NCBI GenBank assembly: GCA_021824175.1
Contig: JAKALP010000002.1
Span: 174,005 to 238,004 of the forward strand
Length of the DNA: 64,000 nucleotides
Reading direction: 5' to 3'
From: Deltaproteobacteria bacterium
Lineage (GTDB): Bacteria; Desulfobacterota; Desulfobacteria; Desulfobacterales; Desulfosarcinaceae
Shown: positions 41,928-51,819 of the stretch, in pieces
Position numbering within the stretch: position 1 is the stretch's first letter
Layout of the letters: every line of letters begins with the position of its first letter
The notes under the pieces: generated by a model
What the model saw: the letters and a program-made list of their open reading frames with translations, nothing else
What the model was told of the DNA's origin: nothing
The model's database searches: none
Translations under genes and position numbers: made by a program

Positions 41928-42620
41928 TTACTTCGCAACCGGAATTACGACTCGCAGCCCCGTCTCCTCTTTGGCGACGGTCGGTGCTTCAGCGGGGCGC
42001 GCTTGATTCTTGTCGCGGTAGCGAAAGACAATCCGCAGGAAGGTGTCGTGTTCGCCGATAGCCACCTGCGCGATGGGGCCCTGGTCCATGGCAGTGGTCC
42101 TGGGGCTGCGATTGGTCCAGCGGCCGGGAAGATCCAACACCCAGACCGCCGGAGAAGATTTGAAAAATATTTTGGTGTCGGTCACGGGCCGGTCTGCGCG
42201 AAACCGCGCCTCGAATTCCTTTGGGGTGTAATGAAAGCTATGGGTCAACACTGTCCCCCGCGCAACGTTACCGGCACTCTGCCCGGTTTGCGGCGGGGCC
42301 GGCCGGGACGCCGTGGCGGGCGTCTGAATTTGATCCGCTGGGGGCAGCTCGGCCGGCGCCGGCGCCGGTGCCGCCGTGGGCTGGGGTTTTTCCAATTCCT
42401 CCTTGAGTACTTCTTTTAGTTCTTCTTTGACGGTTTCATACTTCTCAATAATGATCGGCATCCGCACTTCGCGGCTGACCGCGGCAATTTCGGCGGCCGG
42501 CCGCGTGGCGCCGATCAGCCCCAGGTCACTCCCGGCGGTCAGACCGAACACCACCAGGGCGCTTGCACTGAACACGGCCAGCATGATCCAGGGCGCCCGC
42601 GGGGCATGCAGCAGGCTCAT
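41928..42620 (-). CDS. Membrane-anchored AMIN-like protein in T6SS operon
   Basis: 230 residues from the ATG at 42620, which overlaps the tssM stop by 4 bases. A single helix lies at about 12-33 (IMLAVFSASALVVFGLTAG), then a charged coiled-coil (KYETVKEELKEVLKEELEKP), a Pro/Ala-rich linker (about 85-120) and a beta domain (about 125-228) with WVLDLPGRW and FLRIVFRY, similar to AMIN domains that bind peptidoglycan or envelope polymers. A role in anchoring the T6SS envelope complex is plausible; no TssJ lipoprotein is present in the cluster. Confidence 0.65.
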   Translation of the reverse strand: MSLLHAPRAPWIMLAVFSASALVVFGLTAGSDLGLIGATRPAAEIAAVSREVRMPIIIEKYETVKEELKEVLKEELEKPQPTAAPAPAPAELPPADQIQTPATASRPAPPQTGQSAGNVARGTVLTHSFHYTPKEFEARFRADRPVTDTKIFFKSSPAVWVLDLPGRWTNRSPRTTAMDQGPIAQVAIGEHDTFLRIVFRYRDKNQARPAEAPTVAKEETGLRVVIPVAK

Positions 42621-45600
42621 TGGGGCGCCCCTTGGGCTGGCGGTGGCTGCGGCGGTTGCGGTGCGGCATTGACCGGGGCCATGGCGGGTTGCATTGACTC
42701 TTCCGAGGTCTGGTTGTTGTCCAGCTGAATCAACCCCGGCCCCAGGCCCGACCAGCAATGGGCGGCGCGCTCCGGTATGCGCAAGGCGGCGTAATGTTCG
42801 ATGGCCATCACGGGTTCGGCGTTTTTGATGACATAGTTGACCTGGATGCGCCGCACGCCGATCCGCCGCAGCGTGGCTTTCTGCTCCGGGAAATCATCGG
42901 GCGTATACACCTCGCGGCCATCCCGGAACAGGCGCAGAAAATCCCGGAAGCCCCACTGGCCGCTCCAGGTGCGCACCAGGGTGGTTTCCTGGAATTGGAT
43001 GGTCAGGGTCACGTCGTCGCAGGTGGCCGTCTCCCAGACAAAGTCCCGGGTGCTGGGCGAATTATAGTTCTCCAGGGTCTGCTGCCCGCTGGCGCACTGC
43101 AGCGTCAGGCGGGTCAGATACGGCTCGCTTTTGGCATCCTCATTGACATCGGTGGGCACGGCGGCAATGGTGACCGTGTATTGGGGCTGCAGTTGCTGCC
43201 GCCGGATATTGCCCTGATCCAGGAAGGTTAAAAACTCGGGCAGGAACGGGTAGGGCACGCCCAGCCAGGCGCCGGGGGTCCAGCCGTCGCGGGTGCGCCT
43301 CAAGAAAGGCTTGGCCGCGCCGGAGATAAAGGTCTGGGCCACCCCTTGATTGCCGAACAGCGCCCCCCAGCGTTCGCGTTCCGGGGTGCTCGCTATTTCG
43401 GCCACCACCTGGGATTGCCACAACTCATTGACGCCACAGGCCGATTCATAAGTGGTCATGGTGACCAGAAACACCAGCGGGCCTCTGACCAAATGCCAGA
43501 ACACTCTTTCCACGGCCTGTTCCCGGCCCAGCTGCGCGCGCATTTTGTTCAGGGCCGCCTGGCAGAGGACCACCGGCGAAGAGGTCGCGTCACCGGCGCT
43601 GCGGCCGTAGTTTTGGACAGTGAACTGATAGGCGGCATTCATGGTGGTGGTCACCGGAACAATGCCGTCCAGCTGCTCCATATACTGCTTGAAGGCATCG
43701 GCCGCGGCCAGACTTTGATTCAGCCGCTCAAATTTTGCTTCCATGCGACGCATCTTCTCGGCGATCTGCTCTTTCAGCGAAGCCTTGCCGTTTTCAGCTT
43801 TGTAGCTGTAGAGGAGGTAGACAAATTCGCGCGCCAGCCGGTCGATGTCCATATTGGGCCGGATCTCGCGCACCGCGCCGAATTCTTCTTCCATCCGCTG
43901 GATCAGCTTGAAGTAAGGATTGTCCAGGGTGGCCATGGTCACGCTGGCGCTGCGCCAGTCATCCCTGGTCAGCAGTTTGTCCATGCCCAGACCGAATTCC
44001 CGGGCAAAGCGGGTCCAGTGCGCGAAGAATTCTTCGGCATACCACTGCCAGAACTGTTCGGCATAGCGCTTGAAATCGCCCTGGTCATTGGCCACCAGGG
44101 CCAACTGATCCATCAGGCCCGCAATCACGCCTTTGCCTTCGGCGCTGAAGGCCCCGGAGATCGTGGCCGCATAATCCACTTTGCCGGGGCCGTCCCAGAA
44201 ATCCTCCAGCGTAACCGCGGTGAGATTGGGACGGGTATTGGCCCAGGCGATCAGCCAGTGCAGGTTGCGCCCCTGGATCTCCACCAGGCGGTCGGCCAGG
44301 ACCTGCATGTCGGTGCGTTCGCGCTGCAGAATGCCCAGGTCGGTTTCCCAGATGGCGTAGGATCGGTACATGTCCGGAAAATAGCTGGCGACATAGGGCA
44401 GGCGGCCGCCGGAGGCCAGGGTCAAGGCCTGCAAGGGTCCCGGCTGTCCCGGCGCGTCGGAGCGGGGATTGCCCGCTTCCCGGGCCTTCAAGGTATCCAC
44501 CCGCCAGACCAGGAACTCCAGATAGGGGATCGCGCTGCTGTCCGGCGCATGGGGCGCGGCGGCCATGAATCGCTGCCGCATGGCCTCATCCACGGGATGG
44601 AGCACATAGGTCCGGAACCACTGGGTGTATTTTTGCTTTAAACCGGCCAGGGCCCGGCGGCCTTGATGGAATCCGGCCGCCGACCACACGGGGCTGTCGA
44701 GCTTTATCTGCATCTCGCTAATCCGGTCGCGCAGCAGGCCTAGGGTGATGATGTCTTCGGACAGATTGGCGCCCAATTTGGGGGTCTGGCCAAAGGCCGC
44801 GTGCATTGGCTGCATGACCTGGCGCAAATGCAGATAGGAAAAACCGGCCAGGCCGATGCCCGTGATCAGCAGCAGCAGCCAGGCGGCCAGGGCCAGGTTG
44901 GCGGTGGCTTTGCGCCAGGAGAGATATTCACCCAGGGGCCGATGGCTGGCCCGATCTTTAGGCAGGATGGCATCGAAAAAATCTTGCAGAAAAAGCCCCA
45001 GACCAGTGTCGGGCAGGCGCCACTGGCGGTTTTTGAAACTGTCCAGTCCGCCCAGGACGCCGGTGCGCGCCAGGCCGGACTGGCGGCCGCTGGAGATGAA
45101 TACCCCCCTGAAAAACGGGGTTTCCTGATAAGGGTTTTCATGAAAAGCGCCTTCCACAAACGCCCGGATGGCCGGCGCCAGCCGGTCGAACTCATCCGGA
45201 AAAAGCGCGGCCCGGCCGCCGGCCTTGCCGATGCGCGGCGCCAGCTGCAAGCGCAGATCCTTGAGCCGCCGGGAAATGTGGTGCAGGGCGGCGGCCAGAA
45301 AATCATCCGGCTCGCCGCTGTCGGAGGGGTTTAACAGCCCCATGGCCTGGCCGCGCAATTTCTCCGGCAGCAGCTCGGCCAGGGCGGTCATGCCCAGGAC
45401 CAGATCTACTTTGGTGATCAGCAGATAGACGGGAAATTTGGCGCCCAGCACGCGCATGAGCTGGTCGATGCGCAAGCGGATGGATCGGCCATACTCGGTC
45501 AGGGCATCGTTGTCATCGGCCAGCAGCCGGTCGGCCGGCAGGGTGACAATCAGGCCGTTGAGCGGCTCCTTGCGCCGGTACTTGGCCAGCAGTGTCAGGA

Positions 45601-46177
45601 AGCCGCGCCACTCGCCGCCGTCTTCCTCCGCCAGGGGTACGGCGTAGCGCCCGGCCGTGTCCAGAATGATGGCATTTTTGAAAAACCACCAGTCGCAATT
45701 TTTGGTGCCGGCAATGCCTTTGGCCGGACCAGCGTCGGTGAGGATATTCTTGAGCCGGGCATGGGAAACGGCCGTGGATTTGCCCGAGGCGGTCTCGCCG
45801 AAGATCATGAACCAGGGCAGATGGTAGAGCGGATCGCCCCGCCGCGCCAGGCGCGAGGCCCGCAGGGTCGCCACGGCCGCGGCCCAGCGTTGCTGCAGCT
45901 CCGTCAGACGCCGGCGCTCCTGGGCCGGCGCCGCCGCGATGGCCTTCTGGTCTTGGGCCACTACCCGTTTGACAAATTTTTCTTCCCGGCGGCGGAAGTA
46001 ATACCGGCGCAGGAACAGGATCAATACGATCAAGAACAAGAGTCCGGCCAGCATCACGGCCGCAACCCAGCGGGGCCAGCCCAGGTAGTCGGCCAGCACG
46101 ATGGCGCCGAAAACCGCGGCAGCCACCACGATGATCAGGATGAAGATCTTCAGGGCGGAGATGAGTAACTTGGTCAT
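42617..46177 (-). CDS. tssM: T6SS membrane-complex protein TssM (IcmF)
   Basis: 1186 residues, the usual size. Helices at about 8-30 and 37-56, a cytoplasmic NTPase domain with Walker A GETASGKS (127-134), a third helix near 434-455 and a large periplasmic part. The C-terminal part ends in Pro/Gln-rich sequence. TssM spans the envelope with TssL and TssJ and contacts the baseplate. The Walker A is intact. It lies after tssL, separated by 129 bases that contain a GC-rich inverted repeat. Confidence 0.93.
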   Translation of the reverse strand: MTKLLISALKIFILIIVVAAAVFGAIVLADYLGWPRWVAAVMLAGLLFLIVLILFLRRYYFRRREEKFVKRVVAQDQKAIAAAPAQERRRLTELQQRWAAAVATLRASRLARRGDPLYHLPWFMIFGETASGKSTAVSHARLKNILTDAGPAKGIAGTKNCDWWFFKNAIILDTAGRYAVPLAEEDGGEWRGFLTLLAKYRRKEPLNGLIVTLPADRLLADDNDALTEYGRSIRLRIDQLMRVLGAKFPVYLLITKVDLVLGMTALAELLPEKLRGQAMGLLNPSDSGEPDDFLAAALHHISRRLKDLRLQLAPRIGKAGGRAALFPDEFDRLAPAIRAFVEGAFHENPYQETPFFRGVFISSGRQSGLARTGVLGGLDSFKNRQWRLPDTGLGLFLQDFFDAILPKDRASHRPLGEYLSWRKATANLALAAWLLLLITGIGLAGFSYLHLRQVMQPMHAAFGQTPKLGANLSEDIITLGLLRDRISEMQIKLDSPVWSAAGFHQGRRALAGLKQKYTQWFRTYVLHPVDEAMRQRFMAAAPHAPDSSAIPYLEFLVWRVDTLKAREAGNPRSDAPGQPGPLQALTLASGGRLPYVASYFPDMYRSYAIWETDLGILQRERTDMQVLADRLVEIQGRNLHWLIAWANTRPNLTAVTLEDFWDGPGKVDYAATISGAFSAEGKGVIAGLMDQLALVANDQGDFKRYAEQFWQWYAEEFFAHWTRFAREFGLGMDKLLTRDDWRSASVTMATLDNPYFKLIQRMEEEFGAVREIRPNMDIDRLAREFVYLLYSYKAENGKASLKEQIAEKMRRMEAKFERLNQSLAAADAFKQYMEQLDGIVPVTTTMNAAYQFTVQNYGRSAGDATSSPVVLCQAALNKMRAQLGREQAVERVFWHLVRGPLVFLVTMTTYESACGVNELWQSQVVAEIASTPERERWGALFGNQGVAQTFISGAAKPFLRRTRDGWTPGAWLGVPYPFLPEFLTFLDQGNIRRQQLQPQYTVTIAAVPTDVNEDAKSEPYLTRLTLQCASGQQTLENYNSPSTRDFVWETATCDDVTLTIQFQETTLVRTWSGQWGFRDFLRLFRDGREVYTPDDFPEQKATLRRIGVRRIQVNYVIKNAEPVMAIEHYAALRIPERAAHCWSGLGPGLIQLDNNQTSEESMQPAMAPVNAAPQPPQPPPAQGAPQ

Positions 46178-46306
46178 GGCCTTCCCATTATGCTTTTCTC
46201 GCCGCGCAGGCCTGCTGCGCGCGGAAGTATCTGATGATGGCGCTGCGCGGCCTGTGCGGCGGCGAATATTTTACTTCCAAAGAATGTGTTTCCTTCTTCA
46301 TCCGGT

Positions 46307-47002
46307 CTACAATGCCGCCAGCCAGTTGTCCACGAAAGCAGAGAGTAAAGAAGCATAAGCGGCATAGATGATCAGCGCCAGCAGCAAAGGGCCGCCGAAA
46401 AGGATCAGGGCTTTGACTGCCGGTGAAAAGCGGGCAGGCGCGGGATCAGGCGCTTCGGCCGCGTAGGTTTCCGGAAAGAGCCGGCCCTTTTGCAACCCGC
46501 CATCGCCCAGCAGCCGCTGCAGGTTGGCGCCGGTCAGCCGCAAAACCTGCTCCCGGCCCGCATCGCCATTGTATTGACCTTTGAATCCCAGCGTCAGACA
46601 GGCCACATAGACTTCCAGTGCTTCCCGCCGGTGCCGGTCCGTTGCCGGAAGATCGGGATCGGCGGGACACGCTTGGTCGCCGCACAGATCTTCCAGGCGC
46701 TGGTAGAACTCCAGGCCGGCATTGGCCGTGTTGAAACGGGTCTCCTGCAGTTTGTGCCGCAGCCAGGTTTGCCGGCCCGGCCAGGCCGAGTCCAGGACAG
46801 CCTCGTCGGCAAAGGCGCACACGGCGAAATGGGTATTGTCCGCTTGCTCCGGCGCTTCCCGGCGCGCCTTGGCCACGGCCTCGTCCAGCAGCCGTTCCAT
46901 ATCGCCGCGCGCCGTATCATAGGGCGTATCGGCCAGGTTATCTTCGGAGGCCAGCATGGCGGCAAAGGCCAGGGCCGGCAGGAAATCGTCGATAAGCGCC
47001 AT
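46307..47002 (-). CDS. tssL: T6SS membrane-complex protein TssL (DotU/IcmH)
   Basis: 231 residues with a helical cytoplasmic domain (about 1-185) including TRFNTANAGLEFYQRLEDL and YVACLTLGFKGQY, both typical of DotU proteins, and one transmembrane helix near the C-terminus (about 203-224). It has no peptidoglycan-binding extension. It follows tssK by 3 bases and partners with TssM in the inner membrane. Confidence 0.9.
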   Translation of the reverse strand: MALIDDFLPALAFAAMLASEDNLADTPYDTARGDMERLLDEAVAKARREAPEQADNTHFAVCAFADEAVLDSAWPGRQTWLRHKLQETRFNTANAGLEFYQRLEDLCGDQACPADPDLPATDRHRREALEVYVACLTLGFKGQYNGDAGREQVLRLTGANLQRLLGDGGLQKGRLFPETYAAEAPDPAPARFSPAVKALILFGGPLLLALIIYAAYASLLSAFVDNWLAAL

Positions 47003-47005
47003 GAA

Positions 47006-48403
47006 TCACCTCGCCAGAACAGCCAGCTGAGCGTCCAGGTCCTGGGGCGCGCCGGTCCAGTGCAGGCAGATGTGTCCCTTTTGCTCCACCTCGGCCCAGA
47101 GCGGGCTTTCCCGGCCGATGCGGAAATAGAGCGCCCCCTGCCTCCGGGGCATGCCGGGCGGCACATGCTCGGCGCGGGCCAGGGGAATGCCCGGCAGGGC
47201 CCGCACCAGCAGCGATTCCATGCCGCCGGGGGCTGAAAGCTTGAGCAGCCGGGCGGCCGATTCGGCCAGGGCGGGCGCTGCCACCGACTCCGAATGCAGC
47301 ACCAGCCAGAATTCGCCGCCCGCGGTTTTGGCCTCGCCCAGAACCTGGATGGGGATTTCGGCGCTCCAGTAGGGGTCCTGAAATTTAAACCGGGTGACAA
47401 AGCGCGGCCCCGCCGAGATGCCTTCCAGCAAGTTCACGATTACTTCTGATGTGGCCCTGAAGCAGCCGCCCAGTCGGGTGTGGGCATAATCGGGCACCAG
47501 CTTCTTGTCCTGCCAATCCTCGCCCAGAACACTGACATTGAGCGAAAACACGGAGAGTTCGGCCACCAGTTCCCGCAGAATGCCGTAGGCCTCCCAGGGC
47601 GGCAGGCAGGGCGCCGCGGCCGCATGGTCCAGGCGGGCCGCAAAGCGCGACAGGGTGCGCAGCCCCAGCAGCAGCAGGGTAAAATCGCCGGAAGCGGATT
47701 GCCCCATGGAGAGATTCTTGTAACCTTCCAATTGGCGGGCCTTGCCGAGCACGCGATCGCGGATGCCTCGGATCAGCGCGCTCAGTGCGGGTGAGGCCGA
47801 GAGGGTCAGGCAGGGCGGCACAAAGGCCGGATCAAGGGTGACCTTATCGCCTTCGCGTTTGAGCCGGGCCACGGGGATCAGGTCCAGGTCCCCGGCCTGG
47901 CTCAACTCATCTTCAAACACCAGATTCAGCACGTAGATCATGCGCCGGATCTTGGCGGGCGGCCCGCCGCTGTATATGTCCGGCATATTTTCCGGAGCCA
48001 CGGCCACGGCCATGCGGGTGGGCGCGGCGGCCATCTGGGCCGTGGTTTCGGCTACGGTCACATTGGCTTCGCCCGGTTTGACGGCCCTGAGTCCCACATA
48101 GGCGGTCAGGGCGCCATCCACGGGAATCGATTCCAGCGATACCTGCCGTCCCGCGCACACGGCATTGCCGGGCAGGCAGATCAGCTCCGGAGTGGCGGGC
48201 AATACCATCTTGATCCCTGATACCTCCAAACGCCCGGCGGTCAGGGCCGCGTCATTGATGGCGAGCGAGGCCACCCCCCAAAAATAAGGAGTGATATGGG
48301 TCAACATTGGGGCCAGGGCCTCGGCGTTCTGACGCTGCATGATTTGAAAATGCTGGGGTTGCAGAAAAAGCCCCGGGTGAAAGTAAATCGGGCCATCGGT
48401 CAT
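47006..48403 (-). CDS. tssK: T6SS baseplate protein TssK
   Basis: 465 residues. The N-terminus MTDGPIYFHPGLFLQPQHFQ is characteristic of TssK. TssK trimers link the baseplate to the TssL/TssM membrane complex, and its shell domain resembles phage receptor-binding proteins. The end contains LDAQLAVLAR. It lies between tssG and tssL in the conserved order, 34 bases from tssG. Confidence 0.92.
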   Translation of the reverse strand: MTDGPIYFHPGLFLQPQHFQIMQRQNAEALAPMLTHITPYFWGVASLAINDAALTAGRLEVSGIKMVLPATPELICLPGNAVCAGRQVSLESIPVDGALTAYVGLRAVKPGEANVTVAETTAQMAAAPTRMAVAVAPENMPDIYSGGPPAKIRRMIYVLNLVFEDELSQAGDLDLIPVARLKREGDKVTLDPAFVPPCLTLSASPALSALIRGIRDRVLGKARQLEGYKNLSMGQSASGDFTLLLLGLRTLSRFAARLDHAAAAPCLPPWEAYGILRELVAELSVFSLNVSVLGEDWQDKKLVPDYAHTRLGGCFRATSEVIVNLLEGISAGPRFVTRFKFQDPYWSAEIPIQVLGEAKTAGGEFWLVLHSESVAAPALAESAARLLKLSAPGGMESLLVRALPGIPLARAEHVPPGMPRRQGALYFRIGRESPLWAEVEQKGHICLHWTGAPQDLDAQLAVLAR

Positions 48404-48437
48404 TGGTGAACTCCCATGATTGCTTTGATTCTTTGCC

Positions 48438-49586
48438 TTAAACGCTGTGCGGGACGCTCACGGCCGCACACGTACCCAGCAGATCGTCCGAATCCATGGC
48501 GCACTCGCAGCCGATGGGTCCGCATTCGGGGAAGATGGCGCTGACCTCCGCCTGGGGGTCCGGCGCCAGCCATACGTCGCAGCCCAGCCGGCTCCAGCGC
48601 GCTTCCCCGATTCTGCCGGGTTGCGCCTCGCCCGGCGCCAGAACAAATTCCAGGTCGAACTCCAGGGGCTGGGTGCAGTAAAAGCGGATCAACATCAGCA
48701 GTTCATCGTGTTCGGGGCATTCAGGCAGAAAGCGCATGTAGGTCCGGGCCGCCATGGGACCGGCCACGATGGCGATCTTGCCCATGGCGTCGGCAGCGAT
48801 GAAGCCCAGCCAGGAGGACTCCCCCAGCGCATTTTCCCCCCGGCTCAGGCGGCAGCACTGGTCCGCGGGGATGGTTGCCTGGCGCGGCTCGCACTGCCGC
48901 ACCTGGACCGGCGCGCCAATCCGGTCCGCCAGCAATCCGCGCAATCCCGCGGCGGATCTGGGAAACTGGGTCAGCAAACCCGCGGCGCGCAGCAGGGCGC
49001 CGGGGGAGAGGCCGGCCTGGCCCAGCATCTCTTCGTGCCCCAGGCCCAGCAGGGCGTAGAGGCGCGTCAACACCTGGCGGTCTCCCTCTTCGCAGATCCG
49101 CCGGCTCAAACTGTAGTAGGTGTCGGCCAGGATGAACAGCACAAAGAAGCCGTGATTCAATATGTCCACAAAGTCGCGGTCCACGCTCTTGTCTTCGCTC
49201 TGCTCGTCCAGCAACTCTTCGGTGTAGTACGTGGGCAGCGGCGAGGAGGGGCCGTAGAGACCCAGAAAGGTGGCGGTCAATCGGAAGCGGCGGCGGGCCT
49301 CGGGCCGGGTGTCATCCTTTGGCGGAATTTCTTCGATCTGCGCCAGATCGTTGGGCGGAAAGCCCAGGGAGAGATAGGGGCGGACCCTGAGCTGTTCCCT
49401 CAAGAAAGAATCGTCGGCCGGCGTGGCCGCGGGAGCGTAGGCCTGCCTGAGCAGCCGCACGGCCTGGGTGAAAGAGAATTTCCGGGGGCTGATCAGCAAC
49501 TCTTCCAGCGCCGTGGGCCGGCGCTGGGAAGGCAGCAACGCCGCGGAGGCTATAGCAGAATCCGATCGCCCAGACGGATGGGCCAT
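48438..49586 (-). CDS. tssG: T6SS baseplate protein TssG
   Basis: 382 residues. FSFTQAVRLLRQ near the N-terminus and LTATFLGLYGPSSPLPTYYTE (about 103-123) match TssG. With TssF and TssK it forms the baseplate wedge. The start lies 37 bases inside tssF; such overlap is common for this pair. The extreme N-terminus may be shorter if a later start is used, but there is no obvious alternative ATG. Confidence 0.92.
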   Translation of the reverse strand: MAHPSGRSDSAIASAALLPSQRRPTALEELLISPRKFSFTQAVRLLRQAYAPAATPADDSFLREQLRVRPYLSLGFPPNDLAQIEEIPPKDDTRPEARRRFRLTATFLGLYGPSSPLPTYYTEELLDEQSEDKSVDRDFVDILNHGFFVLFILADTYYSLSRRICEEGDRQVLTRLYALLGLGHEEMLGQAGLSPGALLRAAGLLTQFPRSAAGLRGLLADRIGAPVQVRQCEPRQATIPADQCCRLSRGENALGESSWLGFIAADAMGKIAIVAGPMAARTYMRFLPECPEHDELLMLIRFYCTQPLEFDLEFVLAPGEAQPGRIGEARWSRLGCDVWLAPDPQAEVSAIFPECGPIGCECAMDSDDLLGTCAAVSVPHSV

Positions 49587-51280
49587 GTCATACGCTCCTT
49601 GCCTGAAGTGTCCTCGACGGTCAGCTTGGTATAAGCGTTTATCGCGGCGTAATTGCCCAGGAAAACATCCAGGACCGATCCGAACAGATACAAATCGCCG
49701 TTGCCGGTGAAGCCCTGCGGGTCAATGCGGGCGATGATGTCCTGGCCGCGCAGCAGATGGCCCCCGACAAAGCGGTCCGACGCCCGTACTTCCAGCGCGG
49801 TGATGCCTTCCACGCGCTGGGTATTGGCCAGCACCGCGGCCCGTTCCCGTGTTTCGGTGAAGATGTAGAGCTTGAGCACGGAACGCAGGTTTTCCGCGTT
49901 GGCCACGGAAAGATAGTTCAGAAAAAGATGGGACAGCAGCCGCCAGAGCAGATTTTTGCCCAGCGGCGGCTGAACCGGCGCCGTGGGGGTTCGGATATTG
50001 GAAAATTCGGCCAGCTCGGGCGAGGACTCGGTGGGCAGCCGCACATCGCCGGGGTGCAGGGTCTCGGGCAGGGAGCCGTTGGTGCACAGGATTTCCAGGG
50101 AGAGGGTCTCAAGGCCCGCGGCAATCGACCCTCCAGGATAGGCCACCGAAATATGCAGCTCGGCCTTATCATCCAGCGGAGAAAGACGGTGATGCAGCGC
50201 ATAGACCGGCACCGCTTCCACCTGGGGGTTGAACAGCTCGAAGGGCAAATACTCCCGTTCCCGCACTGTGCCCTGCACGATACCGGTGACTTTGGTGACT
50301 GAATAGACCTGATAATGCCGGGGATTGGCGCCGTCAGCCCGGATGGGATACTCGGGCTTTTGATGGTCCAGCAAAATGGGATCGGCCTGGTGGGCAAACA
50401 GATTCAGGGCCGGCGCGACAAACAGCTGGAAATGCTCCGGGCGCATGGGCGGCAGATCCTGGGGCAGGTCGCCGAACTCAAATTCCAGCGCAAAGCCGGC
50501 GCCGCGGCCGCGGTCGCGCCACTGGTTCAGGCCGGTGACATCGAAGAACAGGAATTTTTCCGGCAGGATGAAATACTCCTGCAAGATGCGGTAGCCGTCA
50601 AAGGCGCGGGCCGGGTAAGGAATCAAGGCCTCATCCGTTTTAAATCCAACCCGCCTCAGTGCCTGGCGTCCCAATGAAAGGCTTGGGCCCTCTGCGGGGA
50701 TCAAGCGGATATCGCGCAAGCGGGTGAACAGCAGCCAGTAGCGTCGGGACGCTTCGGCGTACACGCCGCCCAGGTGAAAACGGATGGCATCGGGTTTGAA
50801 AGCGCCCGCTTCCAGGCCAGCCAGCCGCAGCTCGATGCGCAACAGTCCCTGGCCGCCGCCCTGGGTGTTGAAGGTCACGCCGCTGACGGACAGCGGCGAG
50901 AGGGCAACGTCGAAGCCGGTAGTAAACGTACAGCGCGTGCCCTCGGAGGCCACAGCGTCGATGGCCACGCCCTTTTTGATGACAATGGTTTCGCGCAGAC
51001 TGCGTTTGGGCGTGAAACGGATCAGCGTGGCCGAGGGGATGGGACGCAGATAATGGGGAAAGATGAGCTGGATCAGTCCATGCACGATTTCCGGAAAATC
51101 GTTGTCCAGTTTTTCATAGATCAGTCCCGACAGAAAGGCGGTGCCCTCGAGCAGTCGTTCCACATCGGGATCGGTGGACTGGCCGGTGAGCAGCGGGGCC
51201 AGGGCCGGATGGGCCTCGGCGAATTCCAGGGCCAGTTGACGCAGATTGGACAGCTCTCTCTGGTAGTATTTGCCGATCAC
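49550..51280 (-). CDS. tssF: T6SS baseplate protein TssF
   Basis: 576 residues with the N-terminus MIGKYYQRELSNLRQLALEF, typical of TssF (phage gp6-like). The sequence LIQLIFPHYLRPIPSATLI (about 88-106) is a recognised family stretch. It is the main wedge component of the baseplate. It is one base after tssE and overlaps tssG. Confidence 0.93.
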   Translation of the reverse strand: MIGKYYQRELSNLRQLALEFAEAHPALAPLLTGQSTDPDVERLLEGTAFLSGLIYEKLDNDFPEIVHGLIQLIFPHYLRPIPSATLIRFTPKRSLRETIVIKKGVAIDAVASEGTRCTFTTGFDVALSPLSVSGVTFNTQGGGQGLLRIELRLAGLEAGAFKPDAIRFHLGGVYAEASRRYWLLFTRLRDIRLIPAEGPSLSLGRQALRRVGFKTDEALIPYPARAFDGYRILQEYFILPEKFLFFDVTGLNQWRDRGRGAGFALEFEFGDLPQDLPPMRPEHFQLFVAPALNLFAHQADPILLDHQKPEYPIRADGANPRHYQVYSVTKVTGIVQGTVREREYLPFELFNPQVEAVPVYALHHRLSPLDDKAELHISVAYPGGSIAAGLETLSLEILCTNGSLPETLHPGDVRLPTESSPELAEFSNIRTPTAPVQPPLGKNLLWRLLSHLFLNYLSVANAENLRSVLKLYIFTETRERAAVLANTQRVEGITALEVRASDRFVGGHLLRGQDIIARIDPQGFTGNGDLYLFGSVLDVFLGNYAAINAYTKLTVEDTSGKERMTWPIRLGDRILL

Positions 51281-51281
51281 T

Positions 51282-51722
51282 TCATTGCTCCATCACCGTG
51301 ATGTGTCCTTCGGAATTGAGCACAGTTTCGAAAACCACGGGAACGTCGTTGTCGTCGACGCGCACCTTAGCCGACAATTTGAAGCCGAGCATGAACGATT
51401 TTTCTGGTTGAGGCTCGAAAACCACTTTCACTTCGGTCAGGCGCGGTTCGTATTTGGAAATGACCCCGGTCAGGGTCTGCTCCAATTCAGGCAGGATATC
51501 GGCGGTGAGCGATCCGGCCATGCCGGTGAAGTCGGGCATGCCGAGGTCCATGGCGGTGGGCACGCTGCCCTGGCGGGTATTGAGCATTTTGCTCAGGTGC
51601 TCCAGGACCGAGGCAATGGTTGTTTGGCGGTCGGATTCACCCCGCCAGTCCGGGCGCTGATCGATGGCGCGCAATCTTTCCAGCAGCCGTATACCGCGCA
51701 TCGCCCCTTTCACCCAGGTCAT
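51282..51722 (-). CDS. tssE: T6SS baseplate protein TssE (gp25-like)
   Basis: 146 residues. RGIRLLERLRAID at the N-terminus and LPELEQTLTGVISKYEPRLTE (about 77-97) match the gp25/TssE family; the conserved glutamate is in YEPRL. TssE is thought to start sheath assembly. It is the first T6SS gene visible. TssB, TssC and Hcp genes, which often precede it, are not upstream: the next genes are metabolic. Confidence 0.9.
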   Translation of the reverse strand: MTWVKGAMRGIRLLERLRAIDQRPDWRGESDRQTTIASVLEHLSKMLNTRQGSVPTAMDLGMPDFTGMAGSLTADILPELEQTLTGVISKYEPRLTEVKVVFEPQPEKSFMLGFKLSAKVRVDDNDVPVVFETVLNSEGHITVMEQ

Positions 51723-51762
51723 GGTTAGAAGGAAATTTTTGTTGTGATTTAAGGCATATTAA

Positions 51763-51804
51763 CCGCTAAGGGCAAAAACCACAATCGATTTTTGCGCTTA
51801 GCGG
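51763..51804. terminator. Strong hairpin upstream of tssE, terminator-like
   Basis: CCGCTAAGGGCAAAAA (51763-51778) pairs with TTTTTGCGCTTAGCGG (51789-51804) with one bulge. It lies after the nitroreductase gene stop and before tssE on the minus strand. It probably separates the two units; the A and T runs are inside the stem. Confidence 0.5.
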
Positions 51805-51819
51805 GCGGATAGGGATTGT

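Noticed and set aside
39457-42006. 849-codon open frame on the plus strand
   Set aside because: It is antisense to vgrG, which has clear family motifs; the antisense product has none.
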